Shown here piece by piece: positions 1 through 11,386 of a stretch of 64,000 bases of DNA. Source of the stretch: Fasciolopsis buskii (Eukaryota; Platyhelminthes; Trematoda; Plagiorchiida; Fasciolidae); NCBI GenBank assembly GCA_008360955.1, contig LUCM01002860.1, positions 65,488 through 129,487 on the forward strand. The letters are read 5' to 3'. A model generated the notes under the pieces. That model was given only the letters and a program-made list of their open reading frames with translations. It searched no databases and was not told the DNA's origin. Each line of letters opens with the position of its first letter. Within the stretch, counting starts at the first letter, position 1. The translations under genes were made by a program, and so were the position numbers.

Positions 1-39
1 TGACGAAAAAGTACTAAGTGGCAATAAACGCAAGGCCGA

Positions 40-75
40 TATGATGCTTTCAGCAAAACTTCGTCCTTCATCAGT
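40..75 (-). other. degenerate hammerhead-like motif
   Basis: Read on the - strand, CTGATGA is followed by AGGACGAAGTTTTGCT and then GAAAGC. The two catalytic strands are intact and correctly ordered, but the would-be stem II (GGAC with GCT) no longer pairs well and no stem I/III partner was found. It may be a decayed ribozyme of a Penelope-like or SINE-like element, or chance. Confidence 0.3.
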
Positions 76-363
76 GGTATAGCGCCGCTTTAGTCATGTT
101 TTCATTCTGAAGGCTGGAATAGACCCAAACGACAAAAAATCACAGTGTATTCTATAAATTATCGGTTTGGTTTGGCATAATCGAGCATTATTATATTTTA
201 GCAGCAGGAGATTGAATATTTTCATGAAATAATCCACCATGTGATATGATCGCTCAATTCACCATAAAGAAACCATGGAAGCACTTTACAGCTGTTTCAT
301 CCTTGTTGGGATAGGTGCAACATCATGTGGTGAAGTTCAACGAACCGTTCAGAGCCTGTCCGG

Positions 364-423
364 TAGCGTAATGTCTAAGGCGTTCGACTCCGAATCGTTC
401 GTCATTGTTCGAGTTCGCATCCC
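364..423 (+). promoter_or_regulatory. tRNA-like internal pol III promoter (A and B boxes), copy A
   Basis: Box A-like TAGCGTAATGTCTAAGGCG at 364-382 and box B-like GTTCGAGTTCGCATCCC at 407-423 have the order and spacing of a type 2 RNA polymerase III promoter. No intact tRNA cloverleaf is evident, so this is not called as a tRNA gene. The same two boxes recur in copy B with identical spacing, with a few substitutions in box B. Confidence 0.65.
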
Positions 424-444
424 ATTTCGGGCGCGGTGGATATG

Positions 445-487
445 CACTGCTGATGATTCCTAACAAGGAGGAAACAGCTGTACAGTG
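445..487 (+). ncRNA. type I hammerhead ribozyme, copy A
   Basis: All conserved parts are present in order. Stem I is CACTG (445-449) with CAGTG (483-487). The catalytic core CTGATGA is at 450-456. Stem II is TTCCT (457-461) with AGGAG (466-470), closed by an AACA loop and with a T-G wobble next to the core. The second core strand GAA is at 471-473. Stem III is the short palindrome ACAG/CTGT (474-481). The cleavage-site base is A482, giving a GTA triplet with predicted cut between 482 and 483. Stem III has essentially no loop, as in retroelement hammerheads that act best as dimers. Self-cleavage is inferred, not shown. Confidence 0.85.
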
Positions 488-559
488 AGTGCTTCCATGG
501 TTTCTTTATGATAAGTTGAGCGATGATATCACATAGTGAATTGTTTCATTATTATATTG

Positions 560-3302
560 TTATTGACCTGTCGTTTCGGTGACAAGTTCTCTTATCCTCA
601 CACTGGTCTCTCAATGTTACTTTTCAACCGTGGTGGGTTCTAGTTTTCCGCAAACTGAACAACATTGAGCCAATCATGTTATGTTCGGAATGGCACATTT
701 CAGTCACATAGCAAGAAGCTCGATAACTAGTAGTACACTTAAACAATTCCAGATATTTCTTAGGGGAGGTGCATTTTTCCTAGCCGTGTATGTCGACTTC
801 ACACTGCATCGCCTCAGTTCTCGGTTTAGTCCACGGAAAAGATATTGGTTATGGCCAGCTCTCTCTCTTTATATGTATTATAAATATATATATATATATA
901 TCATAGAGTCCATGAGCAAGCAAGAAAAAATGGGAATGAAAGAGGAGTGTCGGAAGAACGGTGCTTAGAGTTTATCAGGCATGTTCTCTACGTCATTCTC
1001 CACCACGTCATCAGTCATCCTCCAAGACCCATGGCTTGTCAGTCCGCTGGATACTACTCGGCTGCGCAAACCGACGCATAATGTCGACTTAAAATCTCTG
1101 CCCCATGCTTTTGCGCTCGGATTTGAACGTCAAGTCCGAATACCTTCATCTCTGGTCACTTCCCTATTGGGTATGGTTTTGGTAGCCTCGAATCCCTTGC
1201 AGAAGTAATGCACAGTCGTACCATATTAAATAAATGAAGTGGATTACTATAAGTAGTAGCATCACTATTAAAGATGTAATAGCTATACACCGACTCCAGG
1301 GTTTTTACCGGGGGCTGGTTATTGGTGCTTCACAACGAATCAGTAAATTCTCATTCATTTTCACTCAGATCACGAGTTAGCGGTATCCTACGTTTGATGG
1401 TACTTGTATGGTTTAAGAGTTACTAAAGGCCGATTGAAAAATGAATAAATCCCCTACAGTGCTCGACAAAAGAATAGGACTCACATTTCTCATATTTTCC
1501 TGCTTCCTATTCGCAGTTGGAACAATACCTCATCAGAATGACAAAGTGCGCACTACAACATAACTTACTGAATTTCAGACCAAAACGATACTTTCTTTGC
1601 TGAGAAGAACAGAAGGATTCAAAAATGGATGATGTGGGCTCCGTCAGTTTGGCGCTTTTAATTGCTATTCCTATTAGGGTGCCACCGCATTTTCTCAGAA
1701 TTCTTTTTGCAGGATATGTGCTGATTCGGTGGTCAGTACTAGTTCAGGCTCACACACGGGCAACTGGCAAATCATCTGTTGACCGGAGAGCCGTAAATTC
1801 GTCGTACATGTGGCGGGAAAATGCGTACCAAATTTTCTTAATCCTTTTTGGAACTGAAGGTACAGGTCGGATGTTGCAACCGTCATCTAGTAAACAGAAA
1901 CAAACATAGAATGGGTAATGAAACAGGAAAATGTCTTCTTAACTAGAGAATAATTAGGGTCAGTCGGATACTTGAAGGTGTTATGGCTGGAATGATTTTG
2001 GAAAGGAATTTTTGTTTGATGAAACAACAGTCGGAAGCATTGTTTGTTTTGTAATTTTCCTTACCGAACGGCCAGAATGAGCTAGTTAACCATGAGAACA
2101 TGCAAGACTCCCTAGGTTATATTGGGAGAGTTTCATTTTCGCTGTTGGTCAGTAGGTCCAAGAGGTTGTCATGTCTTATATTAATTATATATTGACTACT
2201 GTTTGGCAGAGACATGGTCATATGGTAGTCAGCCTAAGTCCAAGACAGGCGATATAAAAAATGTTCCGAGTGGGACCGAGCGAATAACGACCAACAGACT
2301 ATCACAGGTATCTTGAGAAAATACATCGAAATCCCAGAGTAGATTGGCTGCTGCACACAGTTTGAATAAGTAACTATAAGATTCAAGCTGAGAGTCCTTT
2401 ACTGCTGTCTCACATTGTATGTTTACATAATATATATGCATACTTAGGATACGGTTTTTCAAAAAGTTAAACGATAGATTCGGAGCTTTTACTGTTATAT
2501 GTTCACCAATTCTTATTATGTAGGCTCATGTTGTGCAATAGCTTCTAGTATTTCTCATATTGAGGTAAAAGAGCAACAGAAATTTACCGTCAAACGGTAT
2601 TCATTTTCAGCTTGGTCCTTTCTCGTACGCTTACACGATTAACGGTCCTTGCATCGTGGAACCGCCATTATTTTCACCGTCATTGGAACACCACAAACAT
2701 TCACTGGAAGCACCTTATTCTGCTTAAGATCATGCATACCACAAGGAAAGGGGGGGTATTCATTGGTGGAAGTTCAAGAGTCAGTGTTCATCAGCTCTGT
2801 AGAGACCACAGTGAATAAGACGATTTTGGTGAAGTGCAACAAAATCCGACGAGTGCAGAAGTAACTTGCTCGTGTGGATGTGCATCAGTGCTGTTGTCTT
2901 AGTAATTCATTCATGCCTCGTTCTGTGCGAGTTGGTGCGCACATGTAGATTACTTCACTTTGTTGAGTGGAATCTTATTAATGGGAAGGCCGTTTGTGTA
3001 TTGATATAATTGTCCCTGGTGGTTTCGGGTTGACGACTTTTATTGAGATGGTGAAGTCTATTGTGTGTTACGATACTGGAGATTTTCAGCGCAATACACG
3101 GGGAGATAATAAATTGGCGAATTCAAAGGCACTCGTTTTGCGAAGGATTTACTCACAAAGGTTTGATATCGGTCGGCTTTGGTTGCACATGTTGTGGTCA
3201 AGATTTTCCCGTTCTAAATTGATCCGATCACGTCGGATTTCTCTTCTTCCGTTACTTTGAAGCAAAACACATCAGGCTGTTGAACTACAAAGTTCTATGC
3301 AC
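560..3302. other. no gene recognised
   Basis: Only frames below about 95 codons occur, often overlapping on both strands with no recognisable motif. A short TA run lies at 884-901. I see no convincing exon, RNA gene or transposon in this stretch. Confidence 0.5.
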
Positions 3303-3412
3303 AGTTTTACAATCAAATGCATTTGATTGTAAAACTTGCCTTGAGAAAGACTACCCACGGTAGTCGAAACGTTGGCGCATTACATCTACCAACAACGCTG
3401 TGTTATTAATAT
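3303..3412 (+). repeat. palindrome plus hairpin with GTCGAAACG, Penelope-like remnant
   Basis: Positions 3303-3336 are a perfect 34-bp palindrome centred on ATGCAT. Immediately after it, GACTACC (3349-3355) pairs with GGTAGTC (3359-3365) across a CAC loop and is followed by GAAAC (3366-3370), the second conserved strand of a hammerhead. Upstream of the stem is CCTTGAGAAA instead of CTGATGA, so the catalytic core is not canonical. GTTGG (3371-3375) can pair with CCAAC (3389-3393). A related segment is at 35024-35095. Similar stem-GAAACGT segments occur in Penelope-like retroelement ends; assignment here is by inference only. Confidence 0.45.
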
Positions 3413-4506
3413 TATATCATTCACAATAAAAAAAACCAATACATGGCGCATCGATTTTTCGATACACTCCTTACGTCGTTTGGTCCGGATATTCTATGCA
3501 CAGTGTTAAAATATGTCCTCTTGATCTCTGTACATCCCGGTGTAGATGTTCTGCCGCTCCATGATATAAAAGTTGAGTGAGATGCTCTCACGGCCAAGTG
3601 CAACTGTTTCGGGCCAGGGGCCTACACAAATACTAGACCGTTTATTACACTATGCCGCAGTAATATCAAAATCATTCAAACTCATGTCACAAATGTTTAG
3701 AATAAAGAAGGCATTTGTCTTTCCTTTGCAAGATCTTGAAACTGTAGATTTGTTTGCAATTTGCAAAGTGATGAACAGAAAGTATAGCATGTCACACTCT
3801 GTAAGCTCAGACAAACGGAACGCGGTTCGGATCTTTGTGAAACCACTGGGAATGGTAGTTCCGAATGGTTTTGACATGAGTCGCGAAATGGTGCTTGTGA
3901 CTTAAAATGAAACGGTTAACAGTGAGGAAAACTGAAGAAGAATAAATTAACCCATGCACAGAGCCCTTCACTTCAAGATAATAATACTTTTTTTTATCGA
4001 GCCTGAGCTGTTAGTAATTACAAGAAAGACAGAGATAAGATCGTTTACCTGAATGTCTAGGCCTCTGGGTTTCAACTCATTTAGCATAGGAGGAAGGTTA
4101 GATGTAAAGATTACCGTTATGAGGCACTCACCAAATTTTCAGATTTGGAAAAGAGCACCGGAAATCAGTAATATTTTTCTATCGGCCGACAAGGTTCATG
4201 CCACGAAGCTTCGGGGCTTTTGTTACTACCGACAGCAGAAATGTAAGGTACTGACATATAAAGCTCTTACATTGTTATTTGCTTTTCTTCTCATTACAGT
4301 TCATGGGATGTATGTAGGAGAATGCTCTTCAAAGCGATTCACATATGACTGAATCGAAAATAGACAACGGATACGGAAATCAACATGAACCAAAGTTCTC
4401 CAAATGTACCAGTCTGCATTGACCAGTCCAATAATGACGCCCGCAACCTGCCAGATTGGGGGCATCGCGATCCTCATGCGAATGTGTGTGCAAGGCACAA
4501 CACTGG
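3303..4506 (+). repeat. first unit of an exact 1,204-bp direct duplication
   Basis: This block is repeated without any difference I can see at 4508-5711, and the two are separated by a single N at 4507. The unit starts with a 34-bp perfect palindrome and a hairpin motif (see 3303-3412); the remainder holds only short unrecognised frames. An identical copy abutting an N indicates overlapping contig ends or two haplotypes joined by a scaffolder rather than a biological tandem repeat. Confidence 0.9.
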
Positions 4507-4507
4507 N
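4507..4507. other. single-N assembly gap
   Basis: One undetermined base exactly at the junction of two identical blocks, marking an unresolved contig join. Confidence 0.95.
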
Positions 4508-4617
4508 AGTTTTACAATCAAATGCATTTGATTGTAAAACTTGCCTTGAGAAAGACTACCCACGGTAGTCGAAACGTTGGCGCATTACATCTACCAACAA
4601 CGCTGTGTTATTAATAT
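4508..4617 (+). repeat. duplicate of the palindrome/hairpin repeat
   Basis: Exact copy of 3303-3412 carried by the assembly-type duplication. It begins right after the N, so the palindrome sits at the contig edge. Confidence 0.45.
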
Positions 4618-5711
4618 TATATCATTCACAATAAAAAAAACCAATACATGGCGCATCGATTTTTCGATACACTCCTTACGTCGTTTGGTCCGGATATTCT
4701 ATGCACAGTGTTAAAATATGTCCTCTTGATCTCTGTACATCCCGGTGTAGATGTTCTGCCGCTCCATGATATAAAAGTTGAGTGAGATGCTCTCACGGCC
4801 AAGTGCAACTGTTTCGGGCCAGGGGCCTACACAAATACTAGACCGTTTATTACACTATGCCGCAGTAATATCAAAATCATTCAAACTCATGTCACAAATG
4901 TTTAGAATAAAGAAGGCATTTGTCTTTCCTTTGCAAGATCTTGAAACTGTAGATTTGTTTGCAATTTGCAAAGTGATGAACAGAAAGTATAGCATGTCAC
5001 ACTCTGTAAGCTCAGACAAACGGAACGCGGTTCGGATCTTTGTGAAACCACTGGGAATGGTAGTTCCGAATGGTTTTGACATGAGTCGCGAAATGGTGCT
5101 TGTGACTTAAAATGAAACGGTTAACAGTGAGGAAAACTGAAGAAGAATAAATTAACCCATGCACAGAGCCCTTCACTTCAAGATAATAATACTTTTTTTT
5201 ATCGAGCCTGAGCTGTTAGTAATTACAAGAAAGACAGAGATAAGATCGTTTACCTGAATGTCTAGGCCTCTGGGTTTCAACTCATTTAGCATAGGAGGAA
5301 GGTTAGATGTAAAGATTACCGTTATGAGGCACTCACCAAATTTTCAGATTTGGAAAAGAGCACCGGAAATCAGTAATATTTTTCTATCGGCCGACAAGGT
5401 TCATGCCACGAAGCTTCGGGGCTTTTGTTACTACCGACAGCAGAAATGTAAGGTACTGACATATAAAGCTCTTACATTGTTATTTGCTTTTCTTCTCATT
5501 ACAGTTCATGGGATGTATGTAGGAGAATGCTCTTCAAAGCGATTCACATATGACTGAATCGAAAATAGACAACGGATACGGAAATCAACATGAACCAAAG
5601 TTCTCCAAATGTACCAGTCTGCATTGACCAGTCCAATAATGACGCCCGCAACCTGCCAGATTGGGGGCATCGCGATCCTCATGCGAATGTGTGTGCAAGG
5701 CACAACACTGG
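4508..5711 (+). repeat. second unit of the exact 1,204-bp direct duplication
   Basis: Identical to 3303-4506 at an offset of 1,205 positions. Sequence becomes unique again at 5712. Any short frame found here is a double of one in the first unit and should not be counted twice. Confidence 0.9.
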
Positions 5712-8408
5712 AATTAAGGACTTTAAGAAGTGGGGTCTTTTAAAGAGATGTGTAAACTAAGTTTGCTTATGGCAGTATTGTGGTAAATCGTCAGCAGGGA
5801 CAAAAAATGAGCTGGACCTCGAAAAGATACCCAGGCTTGTATAAAGTTGAATACCACTAGCACAAAATACTTTCTGTTCATTGTTGATGAAATGTGGATC
5901 CCAGCAGACGGAATCCTTATCGAAATCGCAGAAAAATTCAAAGTAACTAGGTGTTTGACGAAATCTGTTATTATCACTTGGCCCAAGGCAGAACATGTGT
6001 ATAATGATAGCTTCATGCACTGAGTTCAGATTAGTCCAGGGCATTGAACTTGATGGTAAGGTCTTTTGAGAGTGAACATGGGAAGAATGCTGGAAACTAT
6101 AAAACTTCTTTCCGTCGACCTGAAGCTATTGTAATCATCATTTATCGGAATACTTCTACCGAAAACTACATGTTTCTTGCTCTTTTTTCCCGAAAAAATG
6201 CAGTATGAAAATTAAAACATAGACTGACAAAGAAAAACAGAGATTTCGATTTCCCAGTGTGAGAAGTGGTAAAGTCAATTTAACTGTCACAGCTTCCGGT
6301 CTATCCATCATTTGCACTGGTTTTTAAAACAAGATCGCATTTCAAATAAACGAACGAAGCGTTAAATTTCATTTCTACTATCAGCTTAGTTCTTTCGCTC
6401 CATGATTATTTCCGAAGGTGCTCGGAAAGGTCTATCTGTAATAAACAATACTCCAGATGCTACTGACTCAACCTCGTTTGGTGAGATGCAACTAACCATT
6501 ACCAACTTAGCCGATTAAATGGAAGCAAAAGGACTCGGAAATGGGGAACCTTTTTCCAGACCTAGAAAACGAATTTGTTCGCTCTATCAAAGCAGGCTGA
6601 TATTCTTTTTGAACTGTAATACGGTCAGGTGGCGCACCACATTACTGTGCTAGAACGAACAACCGATCATTTTTACCGTGTTCAAACAAACTATCGGGCT
6701 GCAACCACAGTGAGCCGTGCAAAAAATAAGGCCAAACAGAAATTTCCGTGACTTTCTATCCCGCAAGACTAACCAAACCGAAATATGAAACCTTGGAATG
6801 CCAGAAAAAGGAATGCTGGGCTATTTCTGCAAAAAAACTAGGTTTTTTCTAATTTTTGTGACGTAGCCGAAGTAGGCAGCGTGGCATGTTAAAAGCACGA
6901 CACGGATCCCCTTTTTTAGTAAAAGCAAATCTAGAATATGCTTGCCGAAACAACCCAGTGCGCGGGTACACAGAGAAAGGACCTCACAGATATAAAGGAC
7001 CTATATCCGAATTCATTCACTTTTAAAACGACAATCTCTGAGGACTGGTTTGTTTTAGGTAATCTGGTACTGAGAATTTTCGACAACAAACGGTTCTCAC
7101 TTATAGTACGAGTCAGACAAAGAAGCAATGTCCCAGTTCATACAGGATTATTCTGATCCAGGGCTGTGAGCGTTCGTGGAAATTCAGTGTGCTAGCAGAA
7201 TGGCATAGTATGGGCTATTCTTTGTACATTCTGCACGATGAATCTCGTAGTACTTCGCTATTTCACTATATCTTGCGTCTATATCGCCTCTTTGGAGGCG
7301 ACAAAATAGTGTGACAAAATAGAGCGCGCCGAACGGGGGCATTGTAAAATCCTGTGAATGCGGAAAACGGGTTTGCGTGGATTGAGGCTCTGATTATACA
7401 TCACTGTTGAAGACCGGTGGTTTGCTCCACTCTGCTCCCGGACAATAAAAGTGTTCAGGGGTCAAAAACATCTTGAATATCATCTTAATGAATATTTTGC
7501 TGTAGTTAAGGACGTACTTAATTATAACAGTCGCTCGACCATCAGTCAGCTTGTAATTTCGGTAATAAAGTCACGTGGCTTCGTCATCAAAATCTGGTCA
7601 GTATGGCCAGTCCGCTAGTCAAATGTTAAATTAAGAAAACCATAGATTCTCCCATCTTTTTAGTTTTTCCAATATACTTTCAATATTCAGCATGGAGAAA
7701 TGAGACAGTCCCCCTTTCCACAGCTTTGGGCAGTGATGAGATGGTTGATAATGTATTTAGTAACTTCTATTAAATGTCTGTCGAACCGGTTAGGGATTAA
7801 AAGGAAAAATGAGTTTGGCAAGGGTCTCTGAAATTGTTAACAGACCTATTTTTCGGACTGCAAACCCTAATGTGATTCAAGTCGTGCTCCCAAAGGAAGT
7901 CAACTCATCGCAATGATTACTGAGACCCAGACAAGCGAGTTTTCCAGGTCAATGTCAACCTTTTCCCTGGGTCTGTAATCTTAAATTTAGCAATAGTCAG
8001 TTTATGAAAGCCAAACTAATCGCATTATATATATATATATATCCACCGATTGTGAACAGTTAAATATGAGGTGTTTGAGTCCCAAAACCGTAGCCTGTAC
8101 AGATAGGTTCAGTAATGAATGTGAATACGTTATACATTAGTGTGGGCGGTGTGTATAAAAGTGGATATGAGAGACAAATGGCTCACGGGAAATGCCGATG
8201 ACATTAAAAAACTCAAGGATCCCGTAATCCAGTGAGACCGTCTGTTGATTATGAATCGTAGATCCGTGCACGCTCACACAGGCTGCCAAAGCGTGCTCGT
8301 GTAGAACGCAGTGGGTTGGAAAAATGGTCGACTAATGAACCAGTGTATGAAGACGCATTGAAATGAGAAGACGGAGCACAAGTGCCAGCAGTCTCTTCCA
8401 GATGTCAG
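5712..8408. other. no gene recognised
   Basis: Short overlapping frames only, the longest about 97 codons and without motifs. A TA run lies at 8026-8041. Nothing else identifiable. Confidence 0.5.
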
Positions 8409-9827
8409 TGATAAATATTGGCATTCGTGTGAACGGCTGTCGATTAAAACGAATGAGTGGGTGTTATTTGAGTCCTTTTGAGCCACTCAATCTATATACA
8501 ATTCAGCCATACACAGAGTACTACTCGATGCATTCGGACCCCGGTCTCAGGAGTGAGAAGACCGGAGAAAATGCAAGGCAAAAACAACAGTAGCGGGGTG
8601 AGGAAGAGAAGAAAGGAGGGGGGGAGGAATTTAGGAAGATTAGAAGATAAGGGTCTATATGGGAAAGGCTTGCAACGGTAACAGCCAAATGCGCTTCTGA
8701 TAATTATTTGAATCCGTAGATCAAGTCGGACTTTCCCAGGATTTGCGATGACAGTTGATAAATTACTGTTGGATAGAGAATTAACTAATGAAGAGAAATT
8801 TAAACTTCGTGAATGTTATAATTTCTACTTTGATGGGCTTATTTGCTTAGACTTTCATGGTCTCCTTTCTGTTTGACACACAACCGCACACACACGTGCA
8901 CGTATATATATATATATATATATATATAATACAGACAATTAAGGTCCACGTATACATGGGTCAGTTGATGCAGCGCATTTCTGAGAATACGAAGCAACGT
9001 AATGAGTCCGAAGGATAGGTTGTGTGGTAACCTGCTGTCTCCGTACTCTCCTGGTTATATTTGCTTTAAAGCTGATATTATTTAAAAATCAAATAGTAAC
9101 ATGAATATAAACCATAAATGTATGCATACACACACATATATATATATATACTCATGTGCCCATGCATAATGAGTCCGATGGTTGGCTGAGAGTCATACAA
9201 CCACTAAGGCCTTGGTTTTCATTGACAGGTGGTTCAACAATCCTGGGCTTACAATACACCAACTGCCTTGGTCTCCCCACAAACTTTGATTTCGTGCGAA
9301 AAATGGTAAAACGGTTCGTATGAAGTAGAAATAATGTGGCAACAGTTTCTCGCAATGTACCCAAAATATCGGGTAATAAACTTTTATTCTGCGTTTTGTT
9401 TTAAAAACTTGTTGTTTCAGATTGATTCCTTGGATTTAGACCTATTTAAGTCAAAAAGAACCACTGGGGCTTAATCTAACAGTGATCGGTTTGTTGGTTT
9501 AACACAATCTCAACTAGCACACATTTTCCATGTTAAATCAGATTCTAAAATTGACTGCCCTCTCATAGCTAGAAGTGGAGGAAAGCATGTCGAGGCCTAT
9601 CTTTGTACCGTCTAAAAAACGATGAATTGTCATGATTTTTCTGGTGCCTTGAGTTTAGTTTCCGGTTTTGTACACTCGGGCTTGTATCTTATTTTTCACG
9701 TCTTGCGGTAATAAAATAATAGTGTACATCATTTTCAGGAAGAAAGCTACCAAGTTAGGCGGGATGTTTCAAACCCGAGACCTTCATGTCCGCTTGACCA
9801 CCGCCGGTAGCAATATATGCGAGTGCG

Positions 9828-9864
<37 letters not shown>

Positions 9865-9892
9865 AGGTGCGCTCATATAAGGCTACAGTCTA
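8409..9892 (+). repeat. first unit of an exact 1,484-bp direct duplication
   Basis: Repeated at 9903-11386 with a constant offset of 1,494, including equal microsatellite lengths, and separated by exactly ten N. Contents are TA runs at 8903-8929 and 9127-9150, a GT run at 9831-9863 and a tRNA-like repeat on the - strand near 9766-9805. As at 3303-5711, identical blocks flanking N bases point to an unmerged contig overlap. Confidence 0.9.
9766..9805 (-). repeat. tRNA-like (box A/box B) SINE-type remnant
   Basis: On the - strand GGCGGTGGTCAAGCGG resembles a tRNA D-arm/box A and CTCGGGTTTGAAAC resembles box B. The spacing is shorter than in a tRNA, so this is a degraded or rearranged copy and not a tRNA gene. 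A duplicate lies at 11260-11299 inside the assembly-type repeat. Confidence 0.3.
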
Positions 9893-9902
9893 NNNNNNNN
9901 NN
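9893..9902. other. 10-N assembly gap
   Basis: Ten undetermined bases placed between two identical 1,484-bp blocks. Confidence 0.95.
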
Positions 9903-11321
9903 TGATAAATATTGGCATTCGTGTGAACGGCTGTCGATTAAAACGAATGAGTGGGTGTTATTTGAGTCCTTTTGAGCCACTCAATCTATATACAATTCAG
10001 CCATACACAGAGTACTACTCGATGCATTCGGACCCCGGTCTCAGGAGTGAGAAGACCGGAGAAAATGCAAGGCAAAAACAACAGTAGCGGGGTGAGGAAG
10101 AGAAGAAAGGAGGGGGGGAGGAATTTAGGAAGATTAGAAGATAAGGGTCTATATGGGAAAGGCTTGCAACGGTAACAGCCAAATGCGCTTCTGATAATTA
10201 TTTGAATCCGTAGATCAAGTCGGACTTTCCCAGGATTTGCGATGACAGTTGATAAATTACTGTTGGATAGAGAATTAACTAATGAAGAGAAATTTAAACT
10301 TCGTGAATGTTATAATTTCTACTTTGATGGGCTTATTTGCTTAGACTTTCATGGTCTCCTTTCTGTTTGACACACAACCGCACACACACGTGCACGTATA
10401 TATATATATATATATATATATAATACAGACAATTAAGGTCCACGTATACATGGGTCAGTTGATGCAGCGCATTTCTGAGAATACGAAGCAACGTAATGAG
10501 TCCGAAGGATAGGTTGTGTGGTAACCTGCTGTCTCCGTACTCTCCTGGTTATATTTGCTTTAAAGCTGATATTATTTAAAAATCAAATAGTAACATGAAT
10601 ATAAACCATAAATGTATGCATACACACACATATATATATATATACTCATGTGCCCATGCATAATGAGTCCGATGGTTGGCTGAGAGTCATACAACCACTA
10701 AGGCCTTGGTTTTCATTGACAGGTGGTTCAACAATCCTGGGCTTACAATACACCAACTGCCTTGGTCTCCCCACAAACTTTGATTTCGTGCGAAAAATGG
10801 TAAAACGGTTCGTATGAAGTAGAAATAATGTGGCAACAGTTTCTCGCAATGTACCCAAAATATCGGGTAATAAACTTTTATTCTGCGTTTTGTTTTAAAA
10901 ACTTGTTGTTTCAGATTGATTCCTTGGATTTAGACCTATTTAAGTCAAAAAGAACCACTGGGGCTTAATCTAACAGTGATCGGTTTGTTGGTTTAACACA
11001 ATCTCAACTAGCACACATTTTCCATGTTAAATCAGATTCTAAAATTGACTGCCCTCTCATAGCTAGAAGTGGAGGAAAGCATGTCGAGGCCTATCTTTGT
11101 ACCGTCTAAAAAACGATGAATTGTCATGATTTTTCTGGTGCCTTGAGTTTAGTTTCCGGTTTTGTACACTCGGGCTTGTATCTTATTTTTCACGTCTTGC
11201 GGTAATAAAATAATAGTGTACATCATTTTCAGGAAGAAAGCTACCAAGTTAGGCGGGATGTTTCAAACCCGAGACCTTCATGTCCGCTTGACCACCGCCG
11301 GTAGCAATATATGCGAGTGCG

Positions 11322-11358
<37 letters not shown>

Positions 11359-11386
11359 AGGTGCGCTCATATAAGGCTACAGTCTA
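9903..11386 (+). repeat. second unit of the exact 1,484-bp direct duplication
   Basis: Identical to 8409-9892. The sequence continues uniquely from 11387, so the true genome most likely has one unit here. Confidence 0.9.

Larger units (their letters stand above)
198..546 (+). mobile_element. tRNA-like short element with hammerhead ribozyme and inverted arms (copy A)
   Basis: A roughly 350-bp non-coding element. Its body (about 311-460) carries a tRNA-like internal promoter: a box A-like stretch at 364-382 and a box B-like stretch at 407-423, 43 bp apart, the normal tRNA spacing. A hammerhead ribozyme follows at 445-487. The outer parts are inverted arms: about 222-311 is the imperfect reverse complement of about 459-549, sharing the block around AAAGAAACCATGGAAGCAC. 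A 12-bp direct repeat, CATTATTATATT, flanks it at 186-197 and 547-558 and looks like a target-site duplication. A related copy lies at 58745-59180. Schistosome SM-alpha repeats combine a pol III promoter with a hammerhead, so a SINE-like retroelement is the best family-level call. It has no coding capacity and would depend on an autonomous partner. Confidence 0.75.

Noticed and set aside
3573..3905. 110-codon frame present twice (also 4778-5110)
   Set aside because: Duplication is the assembly-type repeat; the peptide has no recognisable motif and an overlapping antisense frame.
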